Shown here: piece after piece, positions 1 to 7,954 of the stretch
Numbering within the stretch: position 1 is the first letter of the stretch
Layout of the letters: every line of letters begins with the position of its first letter
Origin: an uncultured Bacteroidota bacterium
GTDB lineage: Bacteria > Bacteroidota > Bacteroidia > Flavobacteriales > Flavobacteriaceae
Assembly (NCBI GenBank): GCA_902598295.1
Contig: CACKBA010000011.1
Location: forward strand, 1-37,672
Reading direction: 5' to 3'
Length of the DNA stretch: 37,672 nucleotides
Notes under the pieces: generated by a model
What the model was told of the DNA's origin: nothing
What the model saw: only the letters and a program-made list of their open reading frames with translations
Database searches by the model: none
Position numbers and translations under genes: made by a program

Positions 1-268
1 TTCCTCCCATTGAGTGACCAATTAATGATACTTTTTGAATTTTTTTTTCATCTAAGAACTTTTTTAAATCCTCAGTCATAGTTTCATAATCAAAAGGGTC
101 TGCATGAAAACTTTTGCCATGATTTCTTTGATCAATAAGAATGATTTCAAATCCATGAGAAGCAAGGTTTTTTGCCACAGTCACCCAATTATCCAATGAA
201 CCTAACAGACCATGGAGGATGATTATTTTATTGTTGGAAGAACCAAAAACTTTGTGATTTAAAATCAT
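1..268 (-). CDS. Alpha/beta hydrolase, N-terminal part (cut by window edge)
   Basis: Only the first 89 codons are in the window; the gene runs off the left edge. The translation has an HGLLGS motif at residues 19-24 (oxyanion-hole type HG) and GHSMGG at 84-89, in which Ser86 would be the nucleophile of a GxSxG elbow. A DQRNHGKS stretch lies near residues 46-53, as in YbfF-like esterases. This places it in the alpha/beta hydrolase fold; the substrate cannot be read from the sequence. No signal peptide is visible, so it is probably cytoplasmic. Its ATG (268-266) overlaps the TGA stop of pdxJ (267-265) as ATGA, so the two genes are likely co-transcribed and translationally coupled. The catalytic Asp and His lie outside the window. 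Confidence 0.85.
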   Translation of the reverse strand, partial: MILNHKVFGSSNNKIIILHGLLGSLDNWVTVAKNLASHGFEIILIDQRNHGKSFHADPFDYETMTEDLKKFLDEKKIQKVSLIGHSMGG

Positions 269-981
269 CTGTTTAGTTTATCAATATAAATATTCACTAC
301 ATTTTGTATGCCTAAGTATAATGATTCACAAATTAATGCATGTCCGATTGAAACTTCATCCAAATAGGGCATTTCAGAAGCAAAATATCCAATATTATTT
401 AAGTTCAAATCGTGACCAGCATTAATACCCATATTAAGTTTGTTTGCGAGATTAGAGCATTTAACATATTGCTCAATTAATGACTTATTACCATTAGAAA
501 AGTTTATGGCATATGGTTCAGTATAAAGCTCAATTCTTTTGCAACCTGTTTCTGACGCATATTTAACCATCTCTGTATCTGGATCCACAAATATTGATGT
601 TCTAACCCCGATGTCATCAAGTTGTTTAATGATTTTTGTAAGATAATCCAAATTAGATTTTGTATCCCAACCAGAATTTGAGGTTATTGATTCAGGTCCA
701 TCTGGAACTAGTGTAACTTGGTCTGGCCTCACTTCGTTGATTAATTTTAAAAATTTAGGTGTTGGATTGCCCTCAATATTAAATTCCTTTTTAACTACAG
801 ATTTTAAATTTCTAACATCATTATATTTGATGTGTCTCTCATCGGGTCTTGGATGTACGGTAATTCCTTGAGCACCGAAAGACTGTATATCTTCAGCCAT
901 TTTGATAAGATCGGGGTTGTTTCCACCTCTTGCGTTTCTTAATGTTGCTATCTTATTAATATTTACACTTAAGTTTATCAT
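265..981 (-). CDS. pdxJ: Pyridoxine 5'-phosphate synthase PdxJ
   Basis: PdxJ condenses 1-deoxy-D-xylulose 5-phosphate with 3-amino-2-oxopropyl phosphate to give pyridoxine 5'-phosphate in the DXP-dependent vitamin B6 route, in the cytoplasm. The N-terminus reads LSVNINKIATLRNARGG, followed by the HPRPDERHI block (about residues 43-51), both hallmarks of the family. The length of 238 residues is close to the usual 240. The frame could be extended to a TTG at 1002, but that would put the start across the -7 promoter element at 1000-1007, and the family begins a few residues before the VNI motif. The ATG at 981 is therefore preferred. It is divergent from nadK and followed by an overlapping hydrolase gene. 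Confidence 0.96.
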   Translation of the reverse strand: MINLSVNINKIATLRNARGGNNPDLIKMAEDIQSFGAQGITVHPRPDERHIKYNDVRNLKSVVKKEFNIEGNPTPKFLKLINEVRPDQVTLVPDGPESITSNSGWDTKSNLDYLTKIIKQLDDIGVRTSIFVDPDTEMVKYASETGCKRIELYTEPYAINFSNGNKSLIEQYVKCSNLANKLNMGINAGHDLNLNNIGYFASEMPYLDEVSIGHALICESLYLGIQNVVNIYIDKLNR

Positions 982-999
982 TTTTCCAATCCAAAAATA

Positions 1000-1007
1000 C
1001 AAAGATA
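1000..1007 (-). promoter_or_regulatory. -7 promoter element of pdxJ (TATCTTTG)
   Basis: The minus strand reads TATCTTTG, an exact match to the Bacteroidota -7 consensus TAnnTTTG, ending 18 bases before the pdxJ ATG. No clear TTTG -33 element is seen upstream. The implied leader is very short (roughly a dozen bases). The position argues against the longer pdxJ start at 1002. Confidence 0.55.
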
Positions 1008-1033
1008 ACCCTCATCGATCTACATTTTTTAGC

Positions 1034-1040
1034 TAATTTG
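1034..1040 (+). promoter_or_regulatory. Possible -7 element of nadK (TAATTTG)
   Basis: TAATTTG lies 15 bases before the nadK ATG. It matches TAnnTTTG except for one missing spacer base, and no -33 element is evident. It shares a 53-base divergent region with the pdxJ promoter. This is a weak call, based on position and partial match. Confidence 0.3.
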
Positions 1041-1055
1041 CAATAATAATATTTT

Positions 1056-1925
1056 ATGAAAATAGCTGTATTTTCTATCGAAGTAGGTCATGATGTTAGA
1101 AAAGTAATTAATAAAATTTTTGATCTTTCAATAGATAAAAATATAACTTATCAAATTTACTCTGAACTTTACAAATCACTAAATCTCAATGATCACAGTG
1201 AATTTAATAATCATAGAGATTTAGATTCTGAGGTTGATTTAATGATTAGTATTGGGGGTGATGGAACATTCTTGAGAACTCTTGATATAATTAGGGACAA
1301 GGGGATTCCTGTTTTAGGTATTAACACGGGGAGACTTGGTTTTCTCTCAACTATGAATAATCAAAATATAAGTAAATTTTATAATGACATTCTAAATTCG
1401 AATTATGAAATTGAAGAAAGATCAACTATACAAGTAAAAGTTTTAAATTCAAAAGTTCTTGACAAAGTTTTTTGTGTTGGTTTGAATGAAATAAGTATTG
1501 TTAGAAAAAATACAACATCATTAATTAACATTAAAACAAAACTTGATGGTGAATTTTTAAATTCTTACTGGTCTGATGGTTTAATAATATCAACACCTAC
1601 TGGTTCAACCGGATACTCATTAAGTTGTGGTGGTCCAATAGTATCACCAAATAGCAATTCGCTAATTCTAACTCCGATTTCACCCCATAACTTGAATGCT
1701 AGACCCATTGTAATTTCAGATAATACAAAAATTGAAATTAATGTTTCAGGTAGAGAGGATTTTCATTTACTGTCAATTGACACAAAAATCATAAGTTTAA
1801 AACAAGGTATGTCCATCATAATTGAAAAATCCCCAATCAAATTTAAGCTGGTAAACATGGAGGGAAACTCATACTATGAGACCTTGAGAGAAAAATTATT
1901 TTGGGGGAAAGATAAAAGAAATTGA
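1056..1925 (+). CDS. nadK: NAD kinase
   Basis: NadK phosphorylates NAD to NADP using ATP or polyphosphate in the cytoplasm. The 289-residue product has the GGDGT motif (residues 67-71, catalytic Asp69), a GxNE block (residues 142-145, GLNE) and the TPTGSTGYSLSCGGP block (residues 180-194) that contacts the dinucleotide. The length is normal for the family. The stop codon overlaps the TTG start of the following outer-membrane protein gene, so this heads a probable operon nadK-DUF6089-uppS-bamA-ompH-ompH. The first ATG is taken as the start because residues 2-7 form the expected first beta strand. Confidence 0.96.
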   Translation: MKIAVFSIEVGHDVRKVINKIFDLSIDKNITYQIYSELYKSLNLNDHSEFNNHRDLDSEVDLMISIGGDGTFLRTLDIIRDKGIPVLGINTGRLGFLSTMNNQNISKFYNDILNSNYEIEERSTIQVKVLNSKVLDKVFCVGLNEISIVRKNTTSLINIKTKLDGEFLNSYWSDGLIISTPTGSTGYSLSCGGPIVSPNSNSLILTPISPHNLNARPIVISDNTKIEINVSGREDFHLLSIDTKIISLKQGMSIIIEKSPIKFKLVNMEGNSYYETLREKLFWGKDKRN

Positions 1926-2641
1926 TTTTGAAAGTTATTACAAAATATTTTGTCCTTTTCATATTTTTAATTTCATTCCAATTAAATTCTCAAAGAAATG
2001 AAATAGGTGTATTAGTTGGTGGGTCCAACTATATTGGTGATGTCGGTCCAACTACATACATTGACCCCATTTCATATGGTACATACAGTTATGGGATTTT
2101 ATACAGAAATAATTTTTCAGATAGATTCTCAGTTAGAACACAAATTTCAAGTTCTGATATAAAGTCTAGTGATCTAATGGACAATTCCCCAGAATACAGA
2201 AAATTAAGGGGAAAATCATTTGAAAATACTGTTCAAGAAATTACCCTTGCAATTGACTTTAACTTTACAGAATTTGATGTTCAAGATGATAAATTTCAAT
2301 TTTCTCCTTATATAAGCACAGGATTAAGCTATTTCAGATATGATGGAATTCATTATCCCTTGGGTCAAACCATTTCTCAATCATATGGGAAAAGTTCTGA
2401 TTTTGCAATACCCATTACTGTTGGAATTAAAGCGAAACTACTCCAAACCTTAGTTTTAGGTCTTGAGGTTACTGCACGACATACTTTTACGGAAAATCTA
2501 GATGGTAGTTATCCAACTTTTGAAAACACAGAAATATATTCAGAAAAAAGATTTGGCAGTGGATTGAGTCAAGATTGGATTGTTTTTTCTGGATTAACTT
2601 TAACATACGTTTTTGGTAATTATGAATGTAAATGTCAATAA
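1922..2641 (+). CDS. DUF6089-like outer-membrane beta-barrel protein
   Basis: The 239-residue product has an N-terminal hydrophobic signal sequence (about residues 6-22, ending FQLNSQ), followed by GVLVGGSNYIGDVGPT, alternating beta strands and a terminal strand ending in TYVFG. This is the pattern of the Bacteroidota-specific DUF6089 family found upstream of uppS and bamA. Function is unknown; a small outer-membrane barrel is inferred. The start is a TTG at 1922 overlapping the nadK stop. No ATG lies nearby in frame and the signal peptide begins here, so a non-ATG start is needed (a second TTG lies at 1928). The 3' end overlaps uppS by 20 bases. Family name recalled from neighbourhood and N-terminal motif, not searched. 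Confidence 0.8.
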   Translation: MILKVITKYFVLFIFLISFQLNSQRNEIGVLVGGSNYIGDVGPTTYIDPISYGTYSYGILYRNNFSDRFSVRTQISSSDIKSSDLMDNSPEYRKLRGKSFENTVQEITLAIDFNFTEFDVQDDKFQFSPYISTGLSYFRYDGIHYPLGQTISQSYGKSSDFAIPITVGIKAKLLQTLVLGLEVTARHTFTENLDGSYPTFENTEIYSEKRFGSGLSQDWIVFSGLTLTYVFGNYECKCQ

Positions 2642-3368
2642 TCAGTACATAAAAAACGTCGACTTAGGATATTTACCTAAGCATGTTGCCGTAATAATGG
2701 ATGGAAACGGAAGATGGGCAAAATCATTGGGTAAGAGAAGAATTTTTGGTCATACAAATGGTATTGATTCTGTTCGCGAAACAATCGAATCATGCATTGA
2801 GTTAGGGATAAAGAATTTAACTCTTTATGTTTTTTCAATTGAAAATTGGAAAAGACCCAAGAGTGAGGTTAATGCCCTTATGAAATTACTTATAAAATCA
2901 GTTAAAAATGAAATGGTAGAAATCAACAAAAACAATATTCGAATGAGAATTATTGGATCTCTTGAAAGACTTTCTGAGGTCGTTAAAAATGAATTACTTG
3001 ATGCATCTAATTTAACTGTCAAAAACGATGGTTTAAACTTAAATTTAGCAATTAGCTATGGATCAAAGACTGAAATGGTTGATGCTGTAAAACAGATTAC
3101 ATCAAAAGTTAAAAAAAATATAATTTCCATTGAAAATATTGATGAAAAGCTAATAAATGAGCATCTTTACACAAAAATTTCTAAAAATGTTGATTTGTTA
3201 ATTAGAACAGGTGGCGAATTCAGGTTAAGTAATTTTTTATTATGGCAAAATTCATACGCAGAATTATTATTTTACGACATGTTATGGCCAGATTTTAGAA
3301 AAAAAGATTTCTACAACTCGATTATAATATATCAAAAAAGAAATAGAAGATTTGGAAAAACTACTTGA
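2622..3368 (+). CDS. uppS: Isoprenyl transferase (undecaprenyl diphosphate synthase)
   Basis: UppS is a cis-prenyltransferase that elongates farnesyl diphosphate with isopentenyl diphosphate to make the C55 lipid carrier used for peptidoglycan and surface polysaccharide synthesis. The protein shows HVAVIMDGNGRWAK, with the metal-binding catalytic Asp27 in MDGNGRW, and RTGGEFRLSNFLLWQ plus YAELLF near the C-terminus, which bind diphosphate and Mg. The ATG at 2622 gives 248 residues. A TTG at 2613 would add only three residues and is less likely. It overlaps the upstream DUF6089 gene by 20 bases and the downstream bamA by 17 bases, which suggests translational coupling in an envelope operon. 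Confidence 0.96.
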   Translation: MNVNVNNQYIKNVDLGYLPKHVAVIMDGNGRWAKSLGKRRIFGHTNGIDSVRETIESCIELGIKNLTLYVFSIENWKRPKSEVNALMKLLIKSVKNEMVEINKNNIRMRIIGSLERLSEVVKNELLDASNLTVKNDGLNLNLAISYGSKTEMVDAVKQITSKVKKNIISIENIDEKLINEHLYTKISKNVDLLIRTGGEFRLSNFLLWQNSYAELLFYDMLWPDFRKKDFYNSIIIYQKRNRRFGKTT

Positions 3369-5883
3369 TTTAAGATACCTTTTTTTAATAATGCTCATGA
3401 CTTGTAATTTGGTCTTTAGCCAAGATAGTGCATATGTAAAAGGAAAAGAGTATGTTATAAATGACATAAAAGTTACAGGAATAAAAAGTTTTAATGAACA
3501 GACTGTTATAACGTACACAGGACTTTTTGTTGGTAAAAAAGTACAAATACCAGGTGAAGACATCAGCAAAATAATAAATAAACTCTGGAAACTTGAACTT
3601 TTCAGTGATATAAACTTTTACATCACAAGAATTATTGACGATAAAGTTGATCTCGAAATTTCAATAATTGAACTCCCATCACTTTCTGAGTATAAAATAA
3701 CAGGTCTAAAAAAAACAAAAGCAGAAACAATAGAAGAAGAAATTGAAATAAAAAGAGGGCAAAAAATAACGGAAAATTTTATTGAAACTACAAAAAACTA
3801 CATTGTTAATAAATACCAGAAAAATGGATTTTTAAATACTAAAGTTAATATCAATACAACTAAAGATTCAGTTGGTTTAAACAATGAAAAAATGGTAATT
3901 AATGTAGATCTGGGTGACAGGGTAAAAGTCAATGAAATTGAATTTTCTGGCAATGAAATCTTTAAATCAAAACAGTTAAAGAAGAAAATGAAAAAGACAA
4001 AAACAAAACTGCCTGGAAGGTTTTGGAAAAAGTCTAAATTTATCGAAGATGATTATCAAACAGATTTAAACTCTATTATTGATTTTTATAAAGAGAAAGG
4101 TTATCGAGATGCACGAATTATCTCTGATACTGTTGTAACCAATGATAACTTAATCAAATTGAAAATTGATATCAATGAAGGTAAAAAATATTATTTTGGT
4201 GATATTAAGTTCTTAGGTAACACGGTATACAGTGATGATCAATTAAGCAAATTATTGGGATTGTTCAGAGGTGATACTTATAATGGCGTGCTACTTAAGA
4301 AAAGAATTGCAGATTCATCAAAACCAGATGGTGAAGATTTAACTAATTTATATCAAAACAATGGTTATCTATTTTCTAGTATAAACCCTGTTGAAATTGC
4401 CGCAATTAATGATACTATTGACTTTGAAATTAGAATCGTTGAAGGTAATCCCGCTTATTTTAACAAAATAACTGTAGTTGGTAATACAAGAACCAACGAT
4501 CATGTAATTTTCAGAGAATTAAGAACAAAACCTGGGGATTTATACAGTAAAGATAAAGTTGTTAGAACAGTACGAGAATTGGGTCAAACAGGTTTTTTCG
4601 ATCCCGAGCAAATCACCCCTGATTTTAAAAACGTAGATCCAAATGGTGGTACTGTTGATATTGAGTATGGATTAGTGGAAAAAGGAGCTAGCCAAGTAGA
4701 GTTACAAGGAGGGTATGGAGGCAATTCATTTATTGGTTCAATCGGTGTTTCTTTTAATAATTTTTCATTAAAAGGTTTAAAAGATAAAAAAGCTTGGAAA
4801 CCAGTACCAATGGGTGATGGTCAATCATTATCTCTTCGACTGCAGGCTAACAGATTCTATAGGGTATATAGTTTTTCATTAGCCGATCCGTGGTTTGGAG
4901 GTGAACAACCTGTACAATTTTCCACATCTTTCTCTCATACCAAACAATTCAGATATAACTTTTTCACTGGGAATGTAAATAAAGAACAATTTGTTTCGAT
5001 TACAGGAGCAAGCATTGGTTTGGCTAAAAGATTGAGAGTACCTGATGATTATTTTACATTATCACAATCTTTATCTTATCAATACTATAACTTACAGAAT
5101 TATTTCACTGGACTATTTACTTTTGGAGAAGGTAAATCTAATAATGTATCCTATACAGTTGCTTTATCACGTAATAATACATTTACAAACCCTATATTTC
5201 CCCTTGGTGGCTCAGAATTTGTTCTAAGTGCGAGGTTTTCTCTCCCTTACTCACTTTGGAACGGAGTAGATTACGGAAGTCTAGGTGATATGCCTGAATT
5301 TCAAGATTCAAATGGCAATCCAGATACTTCAAAAATTGACCAAGAAAAATTTAAATGGCTTGAGTTCTATAAGATAAAATTCAAAGGATCTTGGTATACA
5401 AGACTATTTGATAAATTAGTATTGAGAACTCATGCAGAATTTGGTTTCCTAGGTGCTTACAATAATGATAGAGGGGTTATACCATTTGATAGGTTTTTCT
5501 TAGGTGGTGATGGAATGTCACAATATGCCATGGATGGAAGGGAAATGATTTCCTTAAGGGGGTACCCAAATCAATCATTATCAAGTCAAAATGGATCTAC
5601 AATCTATAATAAGTTTTCACTTGAACTTAGGTACCCGATAACTCTAAAACCAGCTGCCTCTATTTTTGGTCTCACCTTTCTTGAATCTGGTCAAGGTTTT
5701 GATAACTTTCGTGAATACAACCCATTTAATTCTAAAAGATCTATGGGTGTAGGCCTCAGAATATTTATGCCTGCATTTGGTTTATTAGGAATTGACTTTG
5801 GATATGGGCTAGATGGTGTTAATGACAATGACCTCAAACCCAATGGTTGGGAAACACACTTTGTAATTGGACAAAACTTTTAG
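3352..5883 (+). CDS. bamA: Outer-membrane protein assembly factor BamA
   Basis: BamA is the Omp85-family core that inserts beta-barrel proteins into the outer membrane. The 843-residue product has a signal peptide (residues 1-24, ending LVFSQ), then a string of POTRA domains over roughly residues 30-450 (repeated blocks such as GIKSFNEQTVITYTGLFVGK and IKFLGNTVYSDDQL), then a C-terminal barrel. The barrel contains the LRGYP motif (SLRGYPNQSLSSQ), the conserved loop-6 signature of Omp85 proteins. The start is a TTG at 3352 overlapping uppS. The first in-frame ATG at 3394 would delete most of the signal peptide. It is followed by two Skp/OmpH-like genes, which supply periplasmic chaperones for the same pathway. 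Confidence 0.95.
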   Translation: MEKLLDLRYLFLIMLMTCNLVFSQDSAYVKGKEYVINDIKVTGIKSFNEQTVITYTGLFVGKKVQIPGEDISKIINKLWKLELFSDINFYITRIIDDKVDLEISIIELPSLSEYKITGLKKTKAETIEEEIEIKRGQKITENFIETTKNYIVNKYQKNGFLNTKVNINTTKDSVGLNNEKMVINVDLGDRVKVNEIEFSGNEIFKSKQLKKKMKKTKTKLPGRFWKKSKFIEDDYQTDLNSIIDFYKEKGYRDARIISDTVVTNDNLIKLKIDINEGKKYYFGDIKFLGNTVYSDDQLSKLLGLFRGDTYNGVLLKKRIADSSKPDGEDLTNLYQNNGYLFSSINPVEIAAINDTIDFEIRIVEGNPAYFNKITVVGNTRTNDHVIFRELRTKPGDLYSKDKVVRTVRELGQTGFFDPEQITPDFKNVDPNGGTVDIEYGLVEKGASQVELQGGYGGNSFIGSIGVSFNNFSLKGLKDKKAWKPVPMGDGQSLSLRLQANRFYRVYSFSLADPWFGGEQPVQFSTSFSHTKQFRYNFFTGNVNKEQFVSITGASIGLAKRLRVPDDYFTLSQSLSYQYYNLQNYFTGLFTFGEGKSNNVSYTVALSRNNTFTNPIFPLGGSEFVLSARFSLPYSLWNGVDYGSLGDMPEFQDSNGNPDTSKIDQEKFKWLEFYKIKFKGSWYTRLFDKLVLRTHAEFGFLGAYNNDRGVIPFDRFFLGGDGMSQYAMDGREMISLRGYPNQSLSSQNGSTIYNKFSLELRYPITLKPAASIFGLTFLESGQGFDNFREYNPFNSKRSMGVGLRIFMPAFGLLGIDFGYGLDGVNDNDLKPNGWETHFVIGQNF

Positions 5884-5888
5884 CACTT

Positions 5889-6605
5889 ATGATAAAAACT
5901 AAAGTTTTTTGTACCATTCTAACTCTATTTGTTTTTCATAATGTGTTGGAAGCACAAAAAGAACTAAGAGTTGGTTACATCAATATGGAATACATATTGA
6001 GTAATATTGAAGACTTTGAAGTTGCAAATAAGGAATTTGAATATAAAATTGATCAGTGGAAAAAAGAAATTTCTAAAAAAGAAAGTGAAATTAAAACTAA
6101 AAGAGAAGAATTGGAATTTGAAAAAGATTTAATACCTAATCAAATTTATATGAAACGTAGTAAAGAAATAGATTATGATTTTAGAGAACTTGAAAATTAC
6201 AGAAATAAAAGGTTTGGACCTGAGGGAGATTGGTTAATTCAAGAGAAAATTTTAATTCAACCCATTCAAGATGAGGTTCTTGCGATAGTTCAACAAATAG
6301 CTGAAAAAAATAAATTTGATTTTATTTTTGACAAATCTAGTGCTGTGATTATGCTATATTCAGAAAAAAAATACGATATTAGCGAGCTAGTTTTAAGAAG
6401 CATCTTGAGACAAGAGAAAATAGAAAATCTTGAAATTGCTTTTGAAGATGAAAGAAAAAAAGAACTTGAAGAAAAAAGAAAGTTAGTTTTAGAAAAAAAT
6501 AAAAAAAGAAAAGACTCAATTTCAAGACTCAGAGAACTAAGAAAAATAGAAATAAAAAGAAAAAGAGATAGTTTAATAAACATTAAAAGAAAAATTAAAA
6601 CTTAA
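5889..6605 (+). CDS. OmpH/Skp-family periplasmic chaperone with charged C-terminal tail
   Basis: The 238-residue product has a signal peptide (residues 1-22, ending VLEAQ), then the GYINMEYILSNI motif typical of the start of OmpH/Skp proteins, a Lys/Glu-rich helical arm (about residues 45-95) and the returning KFDFIFDKSSAVIMLY strand (about 142-157). Skp-like proteins are trimeric and hold unfolded outer-membrane proteins for delivery to BamA, which is encoded immediately upstream. Unusually, about 60 residues after the OmpH fold are almost entirely Lys, Arg and Glu with recurring KRDS/KRKDS. The ATG at 5889, five bases after the bamA stop, is chosen over an upstream in-frame start inside bamA because it begins the signal peptide. 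Confidence 0.9.
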   Translation: MIKTKVFCTILTLFVFHNVLEAQKELRVGYINMEYILSNIEDFEVANKEFEYKIDQWKKEISKKESEIKTKREELEFEKDLIPNQIYMKRSKEIDYDFRELENYRNKRFGPEGDWLIQEKILIQPIQDEVLAIVQQIAEKNKFDFIFDKSSAVIMLYSEKKYDISELVLRSILRQEKIENLEIAFEDERKKELEEKRKLVLEKNKKRKDSISRLRELRKIEIKRKRDSLINIKRKIKT

Positions 6606-6609
6606 AAAG

Positions 6610-7113
6610 ATGAATTATATAAAATTATTATTGTCAGTTGCGTTTATTGCTTTTAGTACAATTTCATATGCTCAAAGTAAAATTGCCCATATTGATAGTC
6701 AATCATTGATAAGTCAAATGCCTGAAGTGAAGGAAGCACAAGCTCAACTAGAAAAACTTCAGAAGACCTATCAAACAGAAATTGAGGCATCAATGAAGGA
6801 ATATCAAACCAAATCTCAAACTTATTCCGCAGATGCACAGAATCAAACAGAAGTTACGAACCAAGCAAGAGCAAAAGAATTACAAGGCATGGAACAAAAT
6901 ATTCAACAATATCAACAAACTGCCGCTCAGGATATTCAGCAAAAGCAAGCTGATTTATTAAGACCACTAATTGAAAAGGCAAAAGAAGCTATTCAAAAAG
7001 TAGCAAGAGAGCAAGGTTTTGACTATGTGATTGATGCCACACCCGGAGGTGCGGTAATTCTTTCAGATGGAAAAGATTTGATGGCGGATGTAAAAAAAGA
7101 ACTTGGTTTTTAG
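6610..7113 (+). CDS. OmpH/Skp-family periplasmic chaperone
   Basis: This is a second OmpH/Skp paralogue of 167 residues, the usual family length. It has a signal peptide (residues 1-21, ending ISYAQ), then KIAHIDSQSLISQMPE, a Gln/Glu/Lys-rich coiled-coil arm (about residues 35-115) and the closing FDYVIDATPGGAVI strand. It starts four bases after the preceding ompH and ends just before a hairpin terminator, so it is the last gene of the nadK-bamA operon. Its likely job is to escort unfolded outer-membrane proteins across the periplasm. Unlike its neighbour it has no charged extension. Confidence 0.93.
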   Translation: MNYIKLLLSVAFIAFSTISYAQSKIAHIDSQSLISQMPEVKEAQAQLEKLQKTYQTEIEASMKEYQTKSQTYSADAQNQTEVTNQARAKELQGMEQNIQQYQQTAAQDIQQKQADLLRPLIEKAKEAIQKVAREQGFDYVIDATPGGAVILSDGKDLMADVKKELGF

Positions 7114-7142
7114 ATTTATATACTGTTTAACCTAATTTTTAA

Positions 7143-7175
7143 AAACTATCTATAATTTTATAGGTAGTTTTTTTT
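7143..7175 (+). terminator. Rho-independent terminator after ompH, abutting murI start
   Basis: The arms AAACTATCT (7143-7151) and AGGTAGTTT (7162-7170) form a nine-pair stem with one G-U pair around a ten-base loop. A T run extends to 7175. The murI ATG begins at 7176, directly after the T run. The hairpin could end the upstream operon or act as an attenuator or translation-masking structure for murI. Confidence 0.75.
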
Positions 7176-7952
7176 ATGAGTATATCACCAATTGGTTTTT
7201 TTGATTCAGGAATAGGGGGCGTTAGTGTATGGAAAGAAGTTGTAAAATTACTTCCTAATGAAAATACAATATATTACGCCGACTCTGATAATTCACCCTA
7301 TGGATCAAAATCAATTTCTGAAATTCAAAATATTAGTATAAAAAATTCCAATTGGCTCATTGATAAAGGATGTAAATTAATTGTAGTAGCTTGTAATACA
7401 GCAACAACCAATGCAATAAGTTTACTGAGAAAAAAATTTCAAATACCTTTCGTCGGTATTGAACCAGGAATCAAACCTGCTATAAAAAAATCAAAAAAAG
7501 GAAAAATTGGTGTCTTAGCAACAAAAGGTACTTTGTCAAGTGAACTTTTTGAAAAAACAACTAAAAGTATTGATAAAAACAACTTTGATATGATTGAGAG
7601 TCATGGGGATGGAATAGTTGAAATTATTGAGTCGGGTGATTTTGAAAATGATAAACTTGAATCAATATTAATAGAATATTTAAAACCAATGGTTGATTAT
7701 GGTATTGATCAACTAGTTTTGGGATGTACACACTATTTTATAATCCAAGATTTAATTCAAAAAATTATTGGAAATAATATTATCATAAATAACTACAACA
7801 TTTCCGTTGCAGCTCAGGTAAAACGAGTTTTAATTGGAAATAAGGAAGTCAATTCTGAAAAAAATGAAATTTACAATGATTTTTATAGCAATGGCAATAC
7901 CTTTGCTTTAGAAAAACTTTTAGGAGGAAAAAATTCTGTAATTAAGATTTAA
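7176..7952 (+). CDS. murI: Glutamate racemase
   Basis: MurI interconverts L- and D-glutamate for peptidoglycan synthesis. The 258-residue product has PIGFFDSGIGG at the N-terminus (Asp10), VACNTATT with catalytic Cys73, and LGCTHYF with the second catalytic Cys184, as expected for this two-cysteine, cofactor-independent family. The length is normal. The ATG at 7176 is the only sensible start because the conserved FDSGIGG block begins eight residues later. It immediately follows the T tract of a terminator hairpin, so its leader, if transcribed from upstream, is the hairpin itself. It is followed after two bases by a NifU-like gene. Confidence 0.95.
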   Translation: MSISPIGFFDSGIGGVSVWKEVVKLLPNENTIYYADSDNSPYGSKSISEIQNISIKNSNWLIDKGCKLIVVACNTATTNAISLLRKKFQIPFVGIEPGIKPAIKKSKKGKIGVLATKGTLSSELFEKTTKSIDKNNFDMIESHGDGIVEIIESGDFENDKLESILIEYLKPMVDYGIDQLVLGCTHYFIIQDLIQKIIGNNIIINNYNISVAAQVKRVLIGNKEVNSEKNEIYNDFYSNGNTFALEKLLGGKNSVIKI

Positions 7953-7954
7953 TC

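Noticed and set aside
6290-6583. 97-codon minus-strand frame rich in Ser, Phe and Leu
   Set aside because: It is the reverse complement of the Lys/Glu-rich tail of the first OmpH; AAA/GAA-type codons read backwards give TTT/TTC, so the hydrophobic composition is an artefact.
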